This document shows, in pieces, positions 1-9,441 of a stretch of 64,000 nucleotides of DNA. The position numbers and the translations under genes were made by a program. The notes under the pieces were generated by a model. It saw only the letters and a list, made by a program, of their open reading frames with translations. It ran no database searches and was not told where the DNA came from. The number at the start of each line of letters is the position of its first letter. Position 1 is the first letter of the stretch. Source of the DNA: Coix lacryma-jobi var. lacryma-jobi (Eukaryota; Streptophyta; Magnoliopsida; Poales; Poaceae); NCBI GenBank assembly GCA_009763385.1, contig CM019822.1, positions 8,588,127 through 8,652,126 on the forward strand. Direction: 5' to 3'.

Positions 1-2497
1 TGAGATCGTGGTAGAGGATGGTAGGAGGAAGCAGGCAGAGGCGTCCAATGATGGCAACGAAGGTGAAGCACAGGAGGTAGGGGATGATGACGATGCAGCT
101 CCGATGACTATGGACGTTGATGGTCACCCCACGCAGGAGACGGTGTATCCATCTGAAAATGTCCACGCTGACGTCGGTCAAATAAACAATGATTTTGATG
201 TGGCCGACCTAGAGCGGCAGGAGCAGGAGGACCAAGAGGCACAATTGTTTGATGAAAACTATGATTCTGATGATGATTCAGATTATGACGAAGAAGAGGA
301 CAGTTATATTTGTGCTATGCCTGACCCGGTTCGTGGTATTCCACAACCGGTTCGTGCTATGCCACAACCGGTTCCTCAGAATATGCATCCTCCAGGGAGA
401 CTAGTCACTGATATACCAGAGGATCATATACATTTTGATGCGTGGCGGCGTTTGAGCGAAGCGAGGTATTATGTTGCGCCCGATCCTTTGACTGAGACAG
501 AGCTACAGCAATTGAGGTCGGTTAACATGCAGTTTAGAGGCGTTCCAAGTTATAGGGATGTCAGTATGGTGGACCAGGCAGTTTGTGATACTGGATTGAA
601 TCTGTGCAAGCAAACACTGCATAACCATACAGATTGGATTCTTCAGAAGGGTATGATTTTCAACACTATGACTGAGCTGAAGCTTTTCCTTGAGAACTAT
701 GCTGTGCATCATCATCGACCGTACACGGTCAGCCATTCAGATATTAGTTTGAGGTACCACGTCAAGTGTTTGAGTCTTGGTTGTCCGTGGAGGCTGAATG
801 CTCGCAAGAGAACTGATGACAAGTGGAGGATCAGTAAAGTAGTACAACCGCATACCTGTTTTACAAATAAGGGACAAGAAAAACATCCTCAATTGACGGC
901 AAGATACCTTGCACGGCGCATTTTGGCATTTGTTGATGATGACGCCGACGTATCTGTTTCACAATTGCTTATCTCCATATTTGGATTCACAGGCTATAAG
1001 GTGACTTATGGAAAGGCGTGGCGTGCGAAGCAGATCGCCCTTGCAATTCGTTGGGGTGGTTGGGATGAAGCGTACAACAGGATTCCTCGGATTTTGTGTG
1101 CAATGGCATACTATAACCCTGGCCTTAAATGGTTTCCACACACCAATGGGCAGTATATAGACCGCAACACCGGCAAGGTTACACATGTGCTTCAGCGTGT
1201 ATTTTGGTCTTTTGCACAAACAGAGCATGCGTATCAGTACTGTCGTCCAGTCATACTTGTGGACGGTACTTTCTTGACCGGAGCGTACAAGGGTGTGTTG
1301 ATGATGGCGGCGGCTGTTGATCCCGAGGACCAGATAGTTCCAATTGCTTTCGCCTTGGCTGAGGGGGAGAACGTTGAGTCTTGGTCTTGGTTCATGGCCC
1401 TGCTACGGATACAAGTGTTAGGGCCTTCTCGGACAATATGTTTGATTTCGGACCGTCATGTTGGGTTGCTTCGTGCCGCAGAGGAGGAGATAGAGGGTTG
1501 TCCTCCTCTAGTGCACAGATGGTGCATGCGTCACTTTGCCGCCAATTTCTGGCGTCGGCAGAGAAAAAAGGAGGTTTGTGCCAAGGTGAAAGAGCTATGT
1601 TGTGTTAAAACTGAGCACAAATTCAAAGAAACAATGGAAGAGTTGGACAAAATGTTAAACAGTGCTGCCAGGGCCTGGATCGAGAGACAGATGGAACACA
1701 AGGAGAAGTGGGCGCTTGCTTACGATGAGGGCGGTTTCCGGTTCGGCATAATGACCACCAACTCATCGGAGTCTTTCAACAAGGTATTCACCGGTGTTAG
1801 AGCCTTGCCCGTTTCTGGAATCGTTGAGTACTCGTTTCACAAGACCAACGAGTATTTTGTGAAAAGGTGGTCCATTGCTCAAGACAACCTACAAACGGAT
1901 GGTGAATTTGGAAAGGCGGGAAAGGAGCACATTCAGGAAAATGAGATCTGGGCAACGCAGCTAACTTGTGAGGCTTATGGACCAACCAGACAAATCTATA
2001 ATGTTCGAGCAAAGGGTGGAACTACCATGGGCGGGGAACGCTACGGTGGTCGCAACTATCGGATCGATCTTGAAAGAGTGGAATGCAGTTGTAACGTGCC
2101 GCAGATAATGCATGCCCCTTGCTCTCACATGATTGCGTCCTGTAGAGCGCGCGGATATAACTACAAGGCCGTACCATATATGTCCGAGTACTATCGCCGG
2201 AGCAACACCGTCGCAATATGGCAGAGCAGCTTCGAGCCTTACCTTGATCCCACTCAATGGCCTCCATACTTGGGTAGAGACTTCATGCCTGATCCTGAGC
2301 TGCTGAAGTTAGGTAAGGGTAGGAGGAGGAAGAAGAGACTAAAGGGTGACATGGACAATATGGATAGGTATGGCGGGGGGGACTTTGACCAGACACCGAG
2401 CACGAACCTATGCTCTGTTTGCCACATGCCAGGGCATAATGCAGCCTTCCATCGTAGACAAACACAACAGGTGTACATATGTCTTCATTTGTTTTAA
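1..2497 (+). CDS. MuDR/MURA-type Mutator-like transposase, 5' end outside window
   Basis: DDE transposase of a Mutator-like element; it would bind the element's terminal repeats and catalyse cut-and-paste transposition in the nucleus. The frame is open from the window edge, so the true start lies upstream; positions count from base 8. Residues 1-100 are strongly acidic. Residues ~218-285 form the FAR1/MuDR-like DNA-binding region with conserved Cys and His. The MULE catalytic core begins near residue 412 (VDGTFLTGAYKG). A SWIM zinc finger lies at ~693-712 (CSCN...CSHM) and a CCHC knuckle at ~801-815 (CSVCHMPGHNAAFH). No stop or frameshift is visible over 829 codons, so this copy may be functional. 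The last seven codons probably read through a donor (cag|gtgtac, 2470/2471); splicing there would join it to the acceptor at 2634 just before the PMD gene. Confidence 0.93.
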   Translation, partial: EIVVEDGRRKQAEASNDGNEGEAQEVGDDDDAAPMTMDVDGHPTQETVYPSENVHADVGQINNDFDVADLERQEQEDQEAQLFDENYDSDDDSDYDEEEDSYICAMPDPVRGIPQPVRAMPQPVPQNMHPPGRLVTDIPEDHIHFDAWRRLSEARYYVAPDPLTETELQQLRSVNMQFRGVPSYRDVSMVDQAVCDTGLNLCKQTLHNHTDWILQKGMIFNTMTELKLFLENYAVHHHRPYTVSHSDISLRYHVKCLSLGCPWRLNARKRTDDKWRISKVVQPHTCFTNKGQEKHPQLTARYLARRILAFVDDDADVSVSQLLISIFGFTGYKVTYGKAWRAKQIALAIRWGGWDEAYNRIPRILCAMAYYNPGLKWFPHTNGQYIDRNTGKVTHVLQRVFWSFAQTEHAYQYCRPVILVDGTFLTGAYKGVLMMAAAVDPEDQIVPIAFALAEGENVESWSWFMALLRIQVLGPSRTICLISDRHVGLLRAAEEEIEGCPPLVHRWCMRHFAANFWRRQRKKEVCAKVKELCCVKTEHKFKETMEELDKMLNSAARAWIERQMEHKEKWALAYDEGGFRFGIMTTNSSESFNKVFTGVRALPVSGIVEYSFHKTNEYFVKRWSIAQDNLQTDGEFGKAGKEHIQENEIWATQLTCEAYGPTRQIYNVRAKGGTTMGGERYGGRNYRIDLERVECSCNVPQIMHAPCSHMIASCRARGYNYKAVPYMSEYYRRSNTVAIWQSSFEPYLDPTQWPPYLGRDFMPDPELLKLGKGRRRKKRLKGDMDNMDRYGGGDFDQTPSTNLCSVCHMPGHNAAFHRRQTQQVYICLHLF

Positions 2498-2634
2498 TGC
2501 TTTATTATTTTTATCTTCACTTATATTAATTATTTGAATGCTTTTGCTATTATTGTACATATGTCTTTCATTTGTTTTAATGCTTTATTATTTTTGACGC
2601 TGTACTAACCTGTTACCATGTTTTGTTTAAACAG
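2471..2634 (+). repeat. Probable intron with an internal 40-bp direct repeat
   Basis: GT-AG interval between the transposase ORF and the PMD gene. A segment of about 40 bp starting gtacatatgtct occurs at 2473-2512 and again at 2555-2595 with one extra T. The acceptor (aaacag) sits one base before the PMD start codon. Confidence 0.7.
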
Positions 2635-2635
2635 G

Positions 2636-5324
2636 ATGGCGAACCCTCCGGCGTACCCTCTCCTTGAGCCGTTCTACGACGGCGAGCACCGGGCGCACAG
2701 GCTCACCGACTACGCCCATCCGGAGAGGTTGTCCTTGCTGAGGCCGCGCACCCACCTATGGCACCGGTGGGACGAGCGCTACGCACCCTTCCTACGGCGC
2801 GCGGGCTTCTTGGTGCTAGCCCGCGTTGCCAACGACGTGGTGTTGCAGCTCGACCCTGCGCTCCTCACCGCGCTGGCGGACAGGTGGCGTCCCGAGACGC
2901 ACACCTTCCACCTAGCCTGTGGGGAGATGACCGTGACGTTACAGGACGTGGCCAAGATTTTTGGTCTACGCCTGGGCGGCCTCCCCGTGACGGGGATTCT
3001 TGACACCGACACGTGGATGGACACCGTCCACCAGTTCTGTGGTCGTACGCCCCCCGACGACGCAGACGCTAAGAGGAACAAGTAAGCTAATTTTTTTTTC
3101 TAATTTAGTTGCATACGATGTGCTACTATCCTTTCCTAACTTTTACTTTTTGTAAACAAACAGGAAGACTACTGGGGTGCCTTCGTCGTGGATCACCCAG
3201 CACTTTTCGTATTGCCCCCTCAACGCTGACCCACAGGTAGTCGAGAGGTATGCCAGAGTGTGGCTGTGGCACTTTATTGGGGCCTTCCTGTTTCCCGACT
3301 CATCGGGGAACACCATCAGCTGGATGTTCGTCCCCATCCTCGCACAGCCGTGGGAGAACATCGCCAGCTACAGCTGGGGGAGCGCTGTTCTAGCATGGCT
3401 GTACAGACAGCTGTGCGAGGGGTGCCGGCGGAGGCAGGCCTCCTCTAGCTTGGGAGGGTGTCTGCCCCTGCTCCAGGTTTGGGCCTGGCAGCGGCTGCCT
3501 GTGGGTCGTCCCAGCGTACGAGAGGAGGCGGTAAGTACATACCTCTTGCGTGCGTGTGATTTTACAAATTTACAGTCATTTAACTGATTCAAATTGGAAT
3601 GCAGGTGTGGAGGCACCCGGACACCCGACCCACTGCTCTGTTTGTCTGGTCCACGGCAGAGGCAGTTAGAGGCAACCCCCAGCGCCGCTACCACCTGTAC
3701 ACGGACTTGCTGGACGTCCTGACACAGCACCAGGTAATTCCGGAATGAGTTCAATTTTTTATATTGAAAAAGGAACATGACTAACTATGTCTGTTCATTA
3801 CAAACAGGTAATTCCGGAATGAGTTCAATTTTTTATATTGAAAAAGGAACATGACTAACTATGTCTGTTCATTACAAACAGGTCAGTTGGGACCCCTGGG
3901 ACCTGTACGACAACGTGTTCGACCCCGCCACGGAGCTGGACCGTGTAGATTGGCGTTGCACCGTCCCTCTTATCTGCTTCTACGTGGTCGAGATGCACTT
4001 GCCCATCAGGGTGATGCGTCAGTTCGGCCTACGACAGGAGTTTCCTCCACCTCTGATTAGCACGGATCAGAGGTTGCACAAGTAAGTATCCTCCACAGTG
4101 TTGTTCAGTTACTCTAGTAAATTCTATCTTATGCTCTAACAGATGGGTTTCCTTTGCAATGCAGGGTGAAGCGCCAAAGCAGACGGAAGAATCCCGTTGA
4201 TTGGCGCGCGGAGCACGCCGATCATGTCCTGAGTTGGACAAACAGGTACCAGCAGGACGTTGACGACGGCGAGCCGTACGACCAGGGCGTCTTCGACCAG
4301 TACCTACAGTGGCTGCACCGGAGCACCCGGTTGCACATTAAGCCACCGTACTACGAGGCCACCGCTGAGGACGAGTCGGACGACGACGAGGACCCGTACG
4401 ATGCTACCACTAGGGCATCGACTCAGCCTGACAGAGCCCCTCTACACAGCTACGTGGTAATATATCATGTCCTTCAACTATTGTTTGTGTTTCTGTACTT
4501 GGTGCACTTACCCCCTGGTCTTGTGTCGGCAGGCGTCGCAGCTGTCTCGGTACTCCGACGAGGCAGCGCAGCTTATACACCACACCAGCTCTACTGGGGA
4601 CCACGGCCCGGTACAGGCTTTTCTGCAGGTATCATAACACATTCGAACCGCACTTGTAAATTTTAAGAAGTCATAAACTGTACTAATATTTATTATTATT
4701 ATTTTCTTATTTGCAGAAAATCAGGAAGGGCTGCAGGAAGCTTGCTCAGAAGCTTGGGTGCATGGACACAGCGTGGGCCCCACCGCACCTTCCTCAGCCT
4801 TCGAGCCCTTTGGTGTCAGACACTGTCCCAGCAGCAGCAGCGTCGTCCGACGCTCGGACGGGAGGCACTTCTGCGGATCCACGCGGAAAGGGCCTCACTG
4901 CAGAGGAGCAGCCCGAGGAGGAGGGGGAGGAGGAGGAGGACGAGGAGCAGTACGTCGAGCGCACGACACCACCCTACACGGCTAGTGCAGGCTACATGGC
5001 CCTCGGCCATAGCTCGCACTACGCTGGAGGGTCCTCCTCCAGAGGTGGCCTGGACGACACGGCGTGGCAGGTACCTGGTGCTTACGACTACCCTAGTGGC
5101 TACTACACCGGCCCTGGCTGGCAGCCTTGGCCAGAGCAGGGCGCAGCACAGGAGCTGGGGTACTCACAGCTAGGTGGAGCTCCACTACCTACTCAGGAGG
5201 ACGTGCAGGTACATAAGTTGACCGCTATACATTTAAGTTCGTCAGATATATTTAAGTTGTTTGCTAACATTTATTTTGAATGTTGCAGGGACCTAGTCAG
5301 ACGCAGGGGTCACCACGCCGGTAG
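2636..5324 (+). CDS. Plant mobile domain (PMD, MAIL1/MAIN-like) protein, MULE-associated, eight exons
   Basis: Exons inferred from frame and GT-AG borders: 2636-3081, 3164-3530, 3605-3733, 3882-4081, 4165-4456, 4533-4628, 4717-5208, 5289-5324. Exons 1-4 hold the plant mobile domain (aminotransferase-like fold of Arabidopsis MAIN/MAIL1 proteins), with motifs FHLACGEMTVTLQDVAKIFG and WLWHFIGAFLFPDSSGN. Exons 5-7 give an acidic, low-complexity tail rich in Glu, Gly and Tyr. PMD genes are known both as host silencing factors and as passengers of MULEs; the adjacent transposase points to the latter. The start ATG at 2636 is out of frame with the transposase. In exon 8 a TAG at 5322-5324 ends the frame, yet the same frame stays open to a second stop at 5424-5426 and encodes a basic Arg/Pro-rich tail, so the TAG looks like a recent nonsense change. 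Intron 3 is duplicated. Confidence 0.85.
3734..3881 (+). repeat. Perfect tandem duplication of a complete 74-bp intron
   Basis: Copies 3734-3807 and 3808-3881 look identical, and each begins GTAATTCCGG and ends CAAACAG. The coding frame is restored only if both are removed, as one 148-nt intron or two consecutive ones with no exon between. Confidence 0.95.
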
Positions 5325-5721
5325 CCACGCGCACGAGACCGCACGGACGTCACGTTCACGCCGAACATGGATCTGTCGCAGCCGAGGCGTCGGAGGCGGC
5401 CTCGTCAGCCGTACACACCTAGCTAGGCTTAGTGTTAGACTATATGGATAGGTGATGTATATGTTAGATAACTTGTTTGAGAACCCTATTATGTACTTCG
5501 TGGAGCCTGAGCCACTAAGCCTGGTTTTTATGACCGCTATTATGTTTCCGTTTATTCAAATTGTGTCAATGTTTGGTTCCTTGTTATTCCGTTTGCGGAA
5601 AAAGACAGGAAAAACGGCAAAACACATTCGATCAAACAGAGACAACACATTAGGACAAAGATCGATCAGGAACTCGACCAGTCGGCGGGAAACCTTGGGG
5701 CTTTGCGTGCTGCAAAACCTC

Positions 5722-5875
5722 ATGCCAGCTTTTGCCGCGCCAACCCCGGGGGCGCGGCTGACGCTTTTGCCGCGCCAGGCGGGGTGGCGCGGCAAATGCA
5801 TTAGCCGCGCCATCCCGCCTGGCGCGGCAAAAGCGTCAGCCGCGCCCCCAGGGTTGGCGCGGCAAAAGCTGGCAT
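5722..5875. repeat. 154-bp near-perfect GC-rich palindrome
   Basis: Centred on ATGCAT at 5796-5801. The roughly 73-base arms differ at about three positions by eye. Each arm contains smaller units of the type TTTGCCGCGCC...GGCGCGGC. It lies about 300 bp past the end of the PMD gene. The same hairpin unit recurs at 8336-8531. Confidence 0.95.
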
Positions 5876-5944
5876 CTTGTTGCACAGCCTTTTCAGTGTC
5901 GTGTCCTGTCCTCATAAGTGCTCTGCAGTTTTGATTCTCATAGA

Positions 5945-6032
5945 CTTTTCAGTGTATAGGCTTTTCAGTGTATAAGCTTTTCAGTATATAGGCTTTTCAG
6001 TGATTAGATTTTTCAGCGAATAGCCTTTTCAG
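5945..6032 (+). repeat. Six tandem copies of a 16-bp unit
   Basis: The core CTTTTCAG (one copy ATTTTTCAG) starts at 5945, 5961, 5977, 5993, 6009 and about 6025; the fullest unit is cttttcagtgtatagg. The array is 66 bp upstream of a TATA box, so it may be a set of protein-binding sites in the promoter of the following zinc-finger gene. Confidence 0.85.
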
Positions 6033-6097
6033 TTGCATTAACTCCACACTCACAATGCAGCTGAGATAATTCACAAGTTCAAAACCAGGGCTCCGCC

Positions 6098-6105
6098 TAT
6101 ATAAA
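6098..6105 (+). promoter_or_regulatory. TATA box of GRF zinc-finger gene 1
   Basis: TATATAAA, 60 bp before the ATG at 6165 and downstream of the 16-bp repeat array. Confidence 0.65.
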
Positions 6106-6164
6106 CCCATCAGCGCCTTGCATATTCAACAACTTCAGCAGAGCTTGCGAGGTTCGTAGTAGAG

Positions 6165-6842
6165 ATGTCTGGAGGTTCGTCCAAAGGCGGGAGAGGAAAG
6201 GGTGGGAGGAAGGGACCTCCCATTGTGTGGGAGGGATCTCTTGGTCCTGATTTCTTCTTAGAGGCACTATATGACTTTCCCGTTGAGAGCAAAAAGGATT
6301 TCAGCCGGGACCGTCCTCTTTGGGATATGATAACCGTTTAGAGGACTGGCCAAAATGCCGCCATGGTGAGGACTGTTTGGTGCAGATGCTCCACGACGAC
6401 CTGGAGGCAGGTCGACGTTTCTTCAAATGCCCGCGAGCATGGGTAACTTTATTTAATTGTTGTTGCTATGCCTCTCATGTTTGCTAATACTTAGTCATTT
6501 TGTGAATGACAGTCTTCTATTTCCGAAGAAAACTGCGGCTTCACCAGATGGATGGATCCTCCTCCAATATGGCCGCATCAGGAATACATCTATTATCTGC
6601 AGCGTCGTATCGACGATCTTGAAAGAGAAGTTAAAAGCATGCTCAAGGACTATGATGACGACGACAGCGATGCAGGCGGTTCAGATGAAGCAATATGCCT
6701 TGATCTATATTGCAACTGCCCGCATCACAAGAACAAGGGGCCTCCACCGCCGCCCCCACCACCGCCACCACCACCACCACCCGCAATGGGAGGCTATTAC
6801 GGAGAAGGGTCTACTCAGTTTGCTATGTGGGACGGCTTCTAG
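6165..6842 (+). pseudogene. GRF zinc-finger protein, frameshifted
   Basis: Two exons, 6165-6442 and 6513-6842, with a GT-AG intron. The ATG at 6165 opens a Gly/Lys-rich leader (MSGGSSKGGRGKGG) that stops after 58 codons at TAG 6339-6341. A second frame then carries a GRF-type zinc finger: CRHGEDCLVQM, GRRFFKCPRAW, and across the splice NCGFTRWMDPPP. After it come a short helical stretch, an acidic segment and a run of 14 prolines. The frame switch sits at gatatgat (about 6324-6331), where a duplicated AT would explain a 2-base shift. GRF fingers bind single-stranded nucleic acid in known proteins; the role here is unknown. Position beside a MULE and PMD gene suggests it travels with the element. 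An unrecognised alternative intron could bypass the shift. Confidence 0.7.
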
Positions 6843-7215
6843 ACTACTTAGATCACTATGTGCGTGTTGTGTTGTGCCAATCAATTACCTAAGGCATGTT
6901 AGGATTAGTCTAGGACCTTTTAACCAAGTTACGGTAAAAGGTCCTCACATGCCATGTACTAGTTTGTTGTTTGTGTAATGGTTTGCTCTATTCTATTTCT
7001 CGTACTTTATCCCACAAAAAATCAATGACACATGAACTACCGCAAACAATACAACAACATATAATAAAGCCGAACAAAGTGCAGTTCAAGACTACATAAT
7101 CGAGGATCCGAAATAAACGGTACACGGAAGTACAAACCAAGAGTACAATACACTAACAAGTCCACCAAATGACAACAATGTTCATTACTCAATAATGACT
7201 ACTGAACCTACCACA
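6843..7215. other. Intergenic gap between two convergent zinc-finger genes
   Basis: AT-rich; presumably the 3' UTRs of both convergent genes. No other structure seen. Confidence 0.6.
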
Positions 7216-7905
7216 CTACTGAGTGCAACGAGGCCATTTTTCCTTCCTCACAGCATCCGGATCCTGCTCCATGGCAGCCTTGGCACGGCGCACACGCTCA
7301 AGCCTCTTCTCCCTCTCCCCCCTACGCTTAGCTGCATCCCTCATTCTTGCCTCTTCCTCATGCTGCTTTTGTGCTGCCTCTTCTTTGCGTCTATTCTCCA
7401 AACGCTCCTTGTCCTCCGCAGCCCACTTTTTCATCCTCTCTACGTGCTCCTTGTCCTCCGGCTTCATCTCAGTGTCGATCCACTGCTCGAAGTCACATAG
7501 TGGTGGAGGCTCCTGCAAAATACGACTAAATCAATTAGGTAATAAAATATAAATGATTTTTCATTCATGTATAGAACAAGCCATCAGCTTCTCACCATCA
7601 GTCCAATACGGATCTGTTTAGGTGTAGGGTCAAAGGCATAATTCTCACACATCCAATACCTCTGACCGTATGTGTGCTCCTCATCAGATATTGCGACCTT
7701 ACAATCATCGCCGCAGTAGCACATGGGCACCGGAACACCGCTAGGCAATGGCAAACGGGCATAGGCATTGCCCGTGAGAGGCTGCCTACAATCATCAACG
7801 CAATAACAAATGAACATAACACAAAATTACTTCATTAAAACAGACAAATAAATCAACAATGTACCGATCTTACCTTGCATTACTAGCTTTGCCACGCCGC
7901 GGCAT
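7216..7905 (-). CDS. GRF-like zinc-finger / coiled-coil protein, three exons
   Basis: Exons on the - strand: 7905-7874 (MPRRGKASNA...), 7785-7596 and 7512-7216, all with GT-AG borders and continuous frame, giving 172 aa. Exon 2 holds a Cys-rich zinc-binding motif of GRF type (MCYCGDDCKVA then QRYWMCENYAFDP). Exon 3 begins PPPLCDFEQWIDTEM and continues as a long charged helix, rich in Glu, Lys and Arg, that should form a coiled coil, ending KWPRCTQ. I recognise this architecture as a recurring family of grass hypothetical proteins found near Mutator-like elements, but know no demonstrated function. The frame is intact, unlike its convergent neighbour at 6165. The position between two hairpin clusters (5722-5875 and 8336-8531) suggests passenger status. 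Confidence 0.75.
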
Positions 7906-8335
7906 CCTAACAATAAAAAATATGTCAACGCTACACATACATTCATGATTAATTATAAATCTACATAATGACGTAACAAATATTACACAAAAAATTGTAC
8001 ACAAAAAGAACAAAATATTAAGCAAAACAGATATAAAAAGTCTAATACATGAACAAATCCATCATTAATTAACAACTAACGTCACGACAGTATCAAAATA
8101 AATATTGTCTACAAACCCTAACTTACAAAAATATGGTCAATCCTACATTGCAAATATGGATAAAGAACAATAGTATGGATCAAAATACCTCTTGTAGACA
8201 AGTTTGATTGAGGGAGGGAGATGAAGAGAGGAGGAATGAAATGAAATGAAATGGAATGGATTGGATTGAATTGGTTTGGGAGAAGAGAGGAATGAGGAGG
8301 AGCCTGCTGCTCGGCGCGGCGGCCAGATCTAGATT
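7906..8335. other. Upstream region of the minus-strand zinc-finger gene
   Basis: AT-rich DNA and a purine-rich stretch (8200-8310). No gene or clear TATA box that I can defend. Confidence 0.5.
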
Positions 8336-8531
8336 GGCTTTGCCGCGCCACCCCGCCTGGCGCGGCAAAGCCGTTGACCGCGCCAGCCCACCTGGCGCGG
8401 CAAACGCACTAGCCGCGCCAGCCCGCCTGGCGCGGCAAAGCGACGAGAGGGGCCCACCAGGGCCTGCGTGGCCGGGCGGTGCCACGGTGGCGCTTTTGCC
8501 GCGCCGCCATGCATGGCGCGGCTAACGCTTT
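8336..8531. repeat. Cluster of four GC-rich hairpins related to the 154-bp palindrome
   Basis: Hairpins at 8336-8372, 8377-8405, 8410-8440 and 8491-8531, each built from GCCGCGCC and GGCGCGGC arms around a short spacer. The last has ATGCAT at its centre, as the large palindrome does. Possible terminal or subterminal region of the MULE-associated unit; no Mutator TIR or 9-bp duplication could be paired because the left end lies outside the window. Confidence 0.85.
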
Positions 8532-9046
8532 TAGTTTTGCAAAAAAAAATGGACGGTGTTGTTTCTGAAATTTTTTATTTAATTGGGTTATTAATAAAAA
8601 AAAATTCAACCGAAGCAGCTCCTTCCGAAAAACATTGTAGCGGCTTGCTCAGTTCGGCTGGTCTAGTTAGGTGTTGTTGTGGGAGTGTCTTGATGGTTGC
8701 TCGCCATCCAGTGGCCTGCCTTCTGGTTGTGTGCGATGATACTTCCTCTTAACGAAATACAGGTGAATGGCTCGATCACGAAATTCTTTTTTGGCTATTT
8801 TAATAATATTTTGTAAAAGAAAATAAGCTAAAGTATAACTGATAAGTCAGCTGTTTAGTACTATAGCATGAAATCATTTCAGTTTTGCGGGTGAAAAATG
8901 AAGTGAAAATAAGGGGAGCCAGTAGAGCCACGATACTGCTATATTAAGGTTTGGTTGGTAAAGTTCTATCCTATTTTGAGTCTCTATGAAAGTCGATTCT
9001 CTAAAAGAAGTGATTGCATGTCTGGTGAATTTCTTTGATTTTTTAG
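8532..9046. other. Intergenic, nothing recognised
   Basis: AT-rich, no credible ORF, repeat or RNA gene seen. Confidence 0.6.
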
Positions 9047-9329
9047 GGGTGCGTTTGGGAACGCTCCAGGAAGCTGATTCTCAGCGAGAAACAGTTCCTG
9101 ACTGCTAAACGTATTTTTGAGCAAGAAGTGATTCTTTGTTGATTCCGTGAAGTGATTCTCTAAAATGAACTAAGATGTTGAGAGCTGGAAAAGGTAGATT
9201 CCCCTGATTCTGTAAAATGATTATTTATCCTGATTTTGAAAGTTTATGCTAAAGAATCATAGAGAATGACTTTTAGCCACAGAATCACTTCACGAGCAAA
9301 TCAGGAAGCACAGTTCTGCCAAACGGGCC
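9047..9329. mobile_element. hAT-like MITE, copy 1
   Basis: Terminal inverted repeats of the form GGTGCGTTTGGGA...TGCCAAACGGGCC and internal AGTGATTCT/AGAATCACT motifs facing each other. Flanked on both sides by TTTAG; an 8-bp duplication is not clean. A second copy of the family lies at 38328-38624. Confidence 0.75.
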
Positions 9330-9382
9330 TTTAGTACAAACTCACAAAATCATTATACATAATCATAGCCTTCTGGATCCTC

Positions 9383-9441
9383 TAGCCTCACGCATTCCTT
9401 TAAAGTAATATGAACTTTGGCAGAAGGAATGCGTGAGGCTA
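9383..9441. repeat. 18-bp perfect inverted repeat with 23-nt spacer
   Basis: tagcctcacgcattcctt (9383-9400) is the exact reverse complement of 9424-9441. Would fold into a hairpin if transcribed. Confidence 0.9.
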
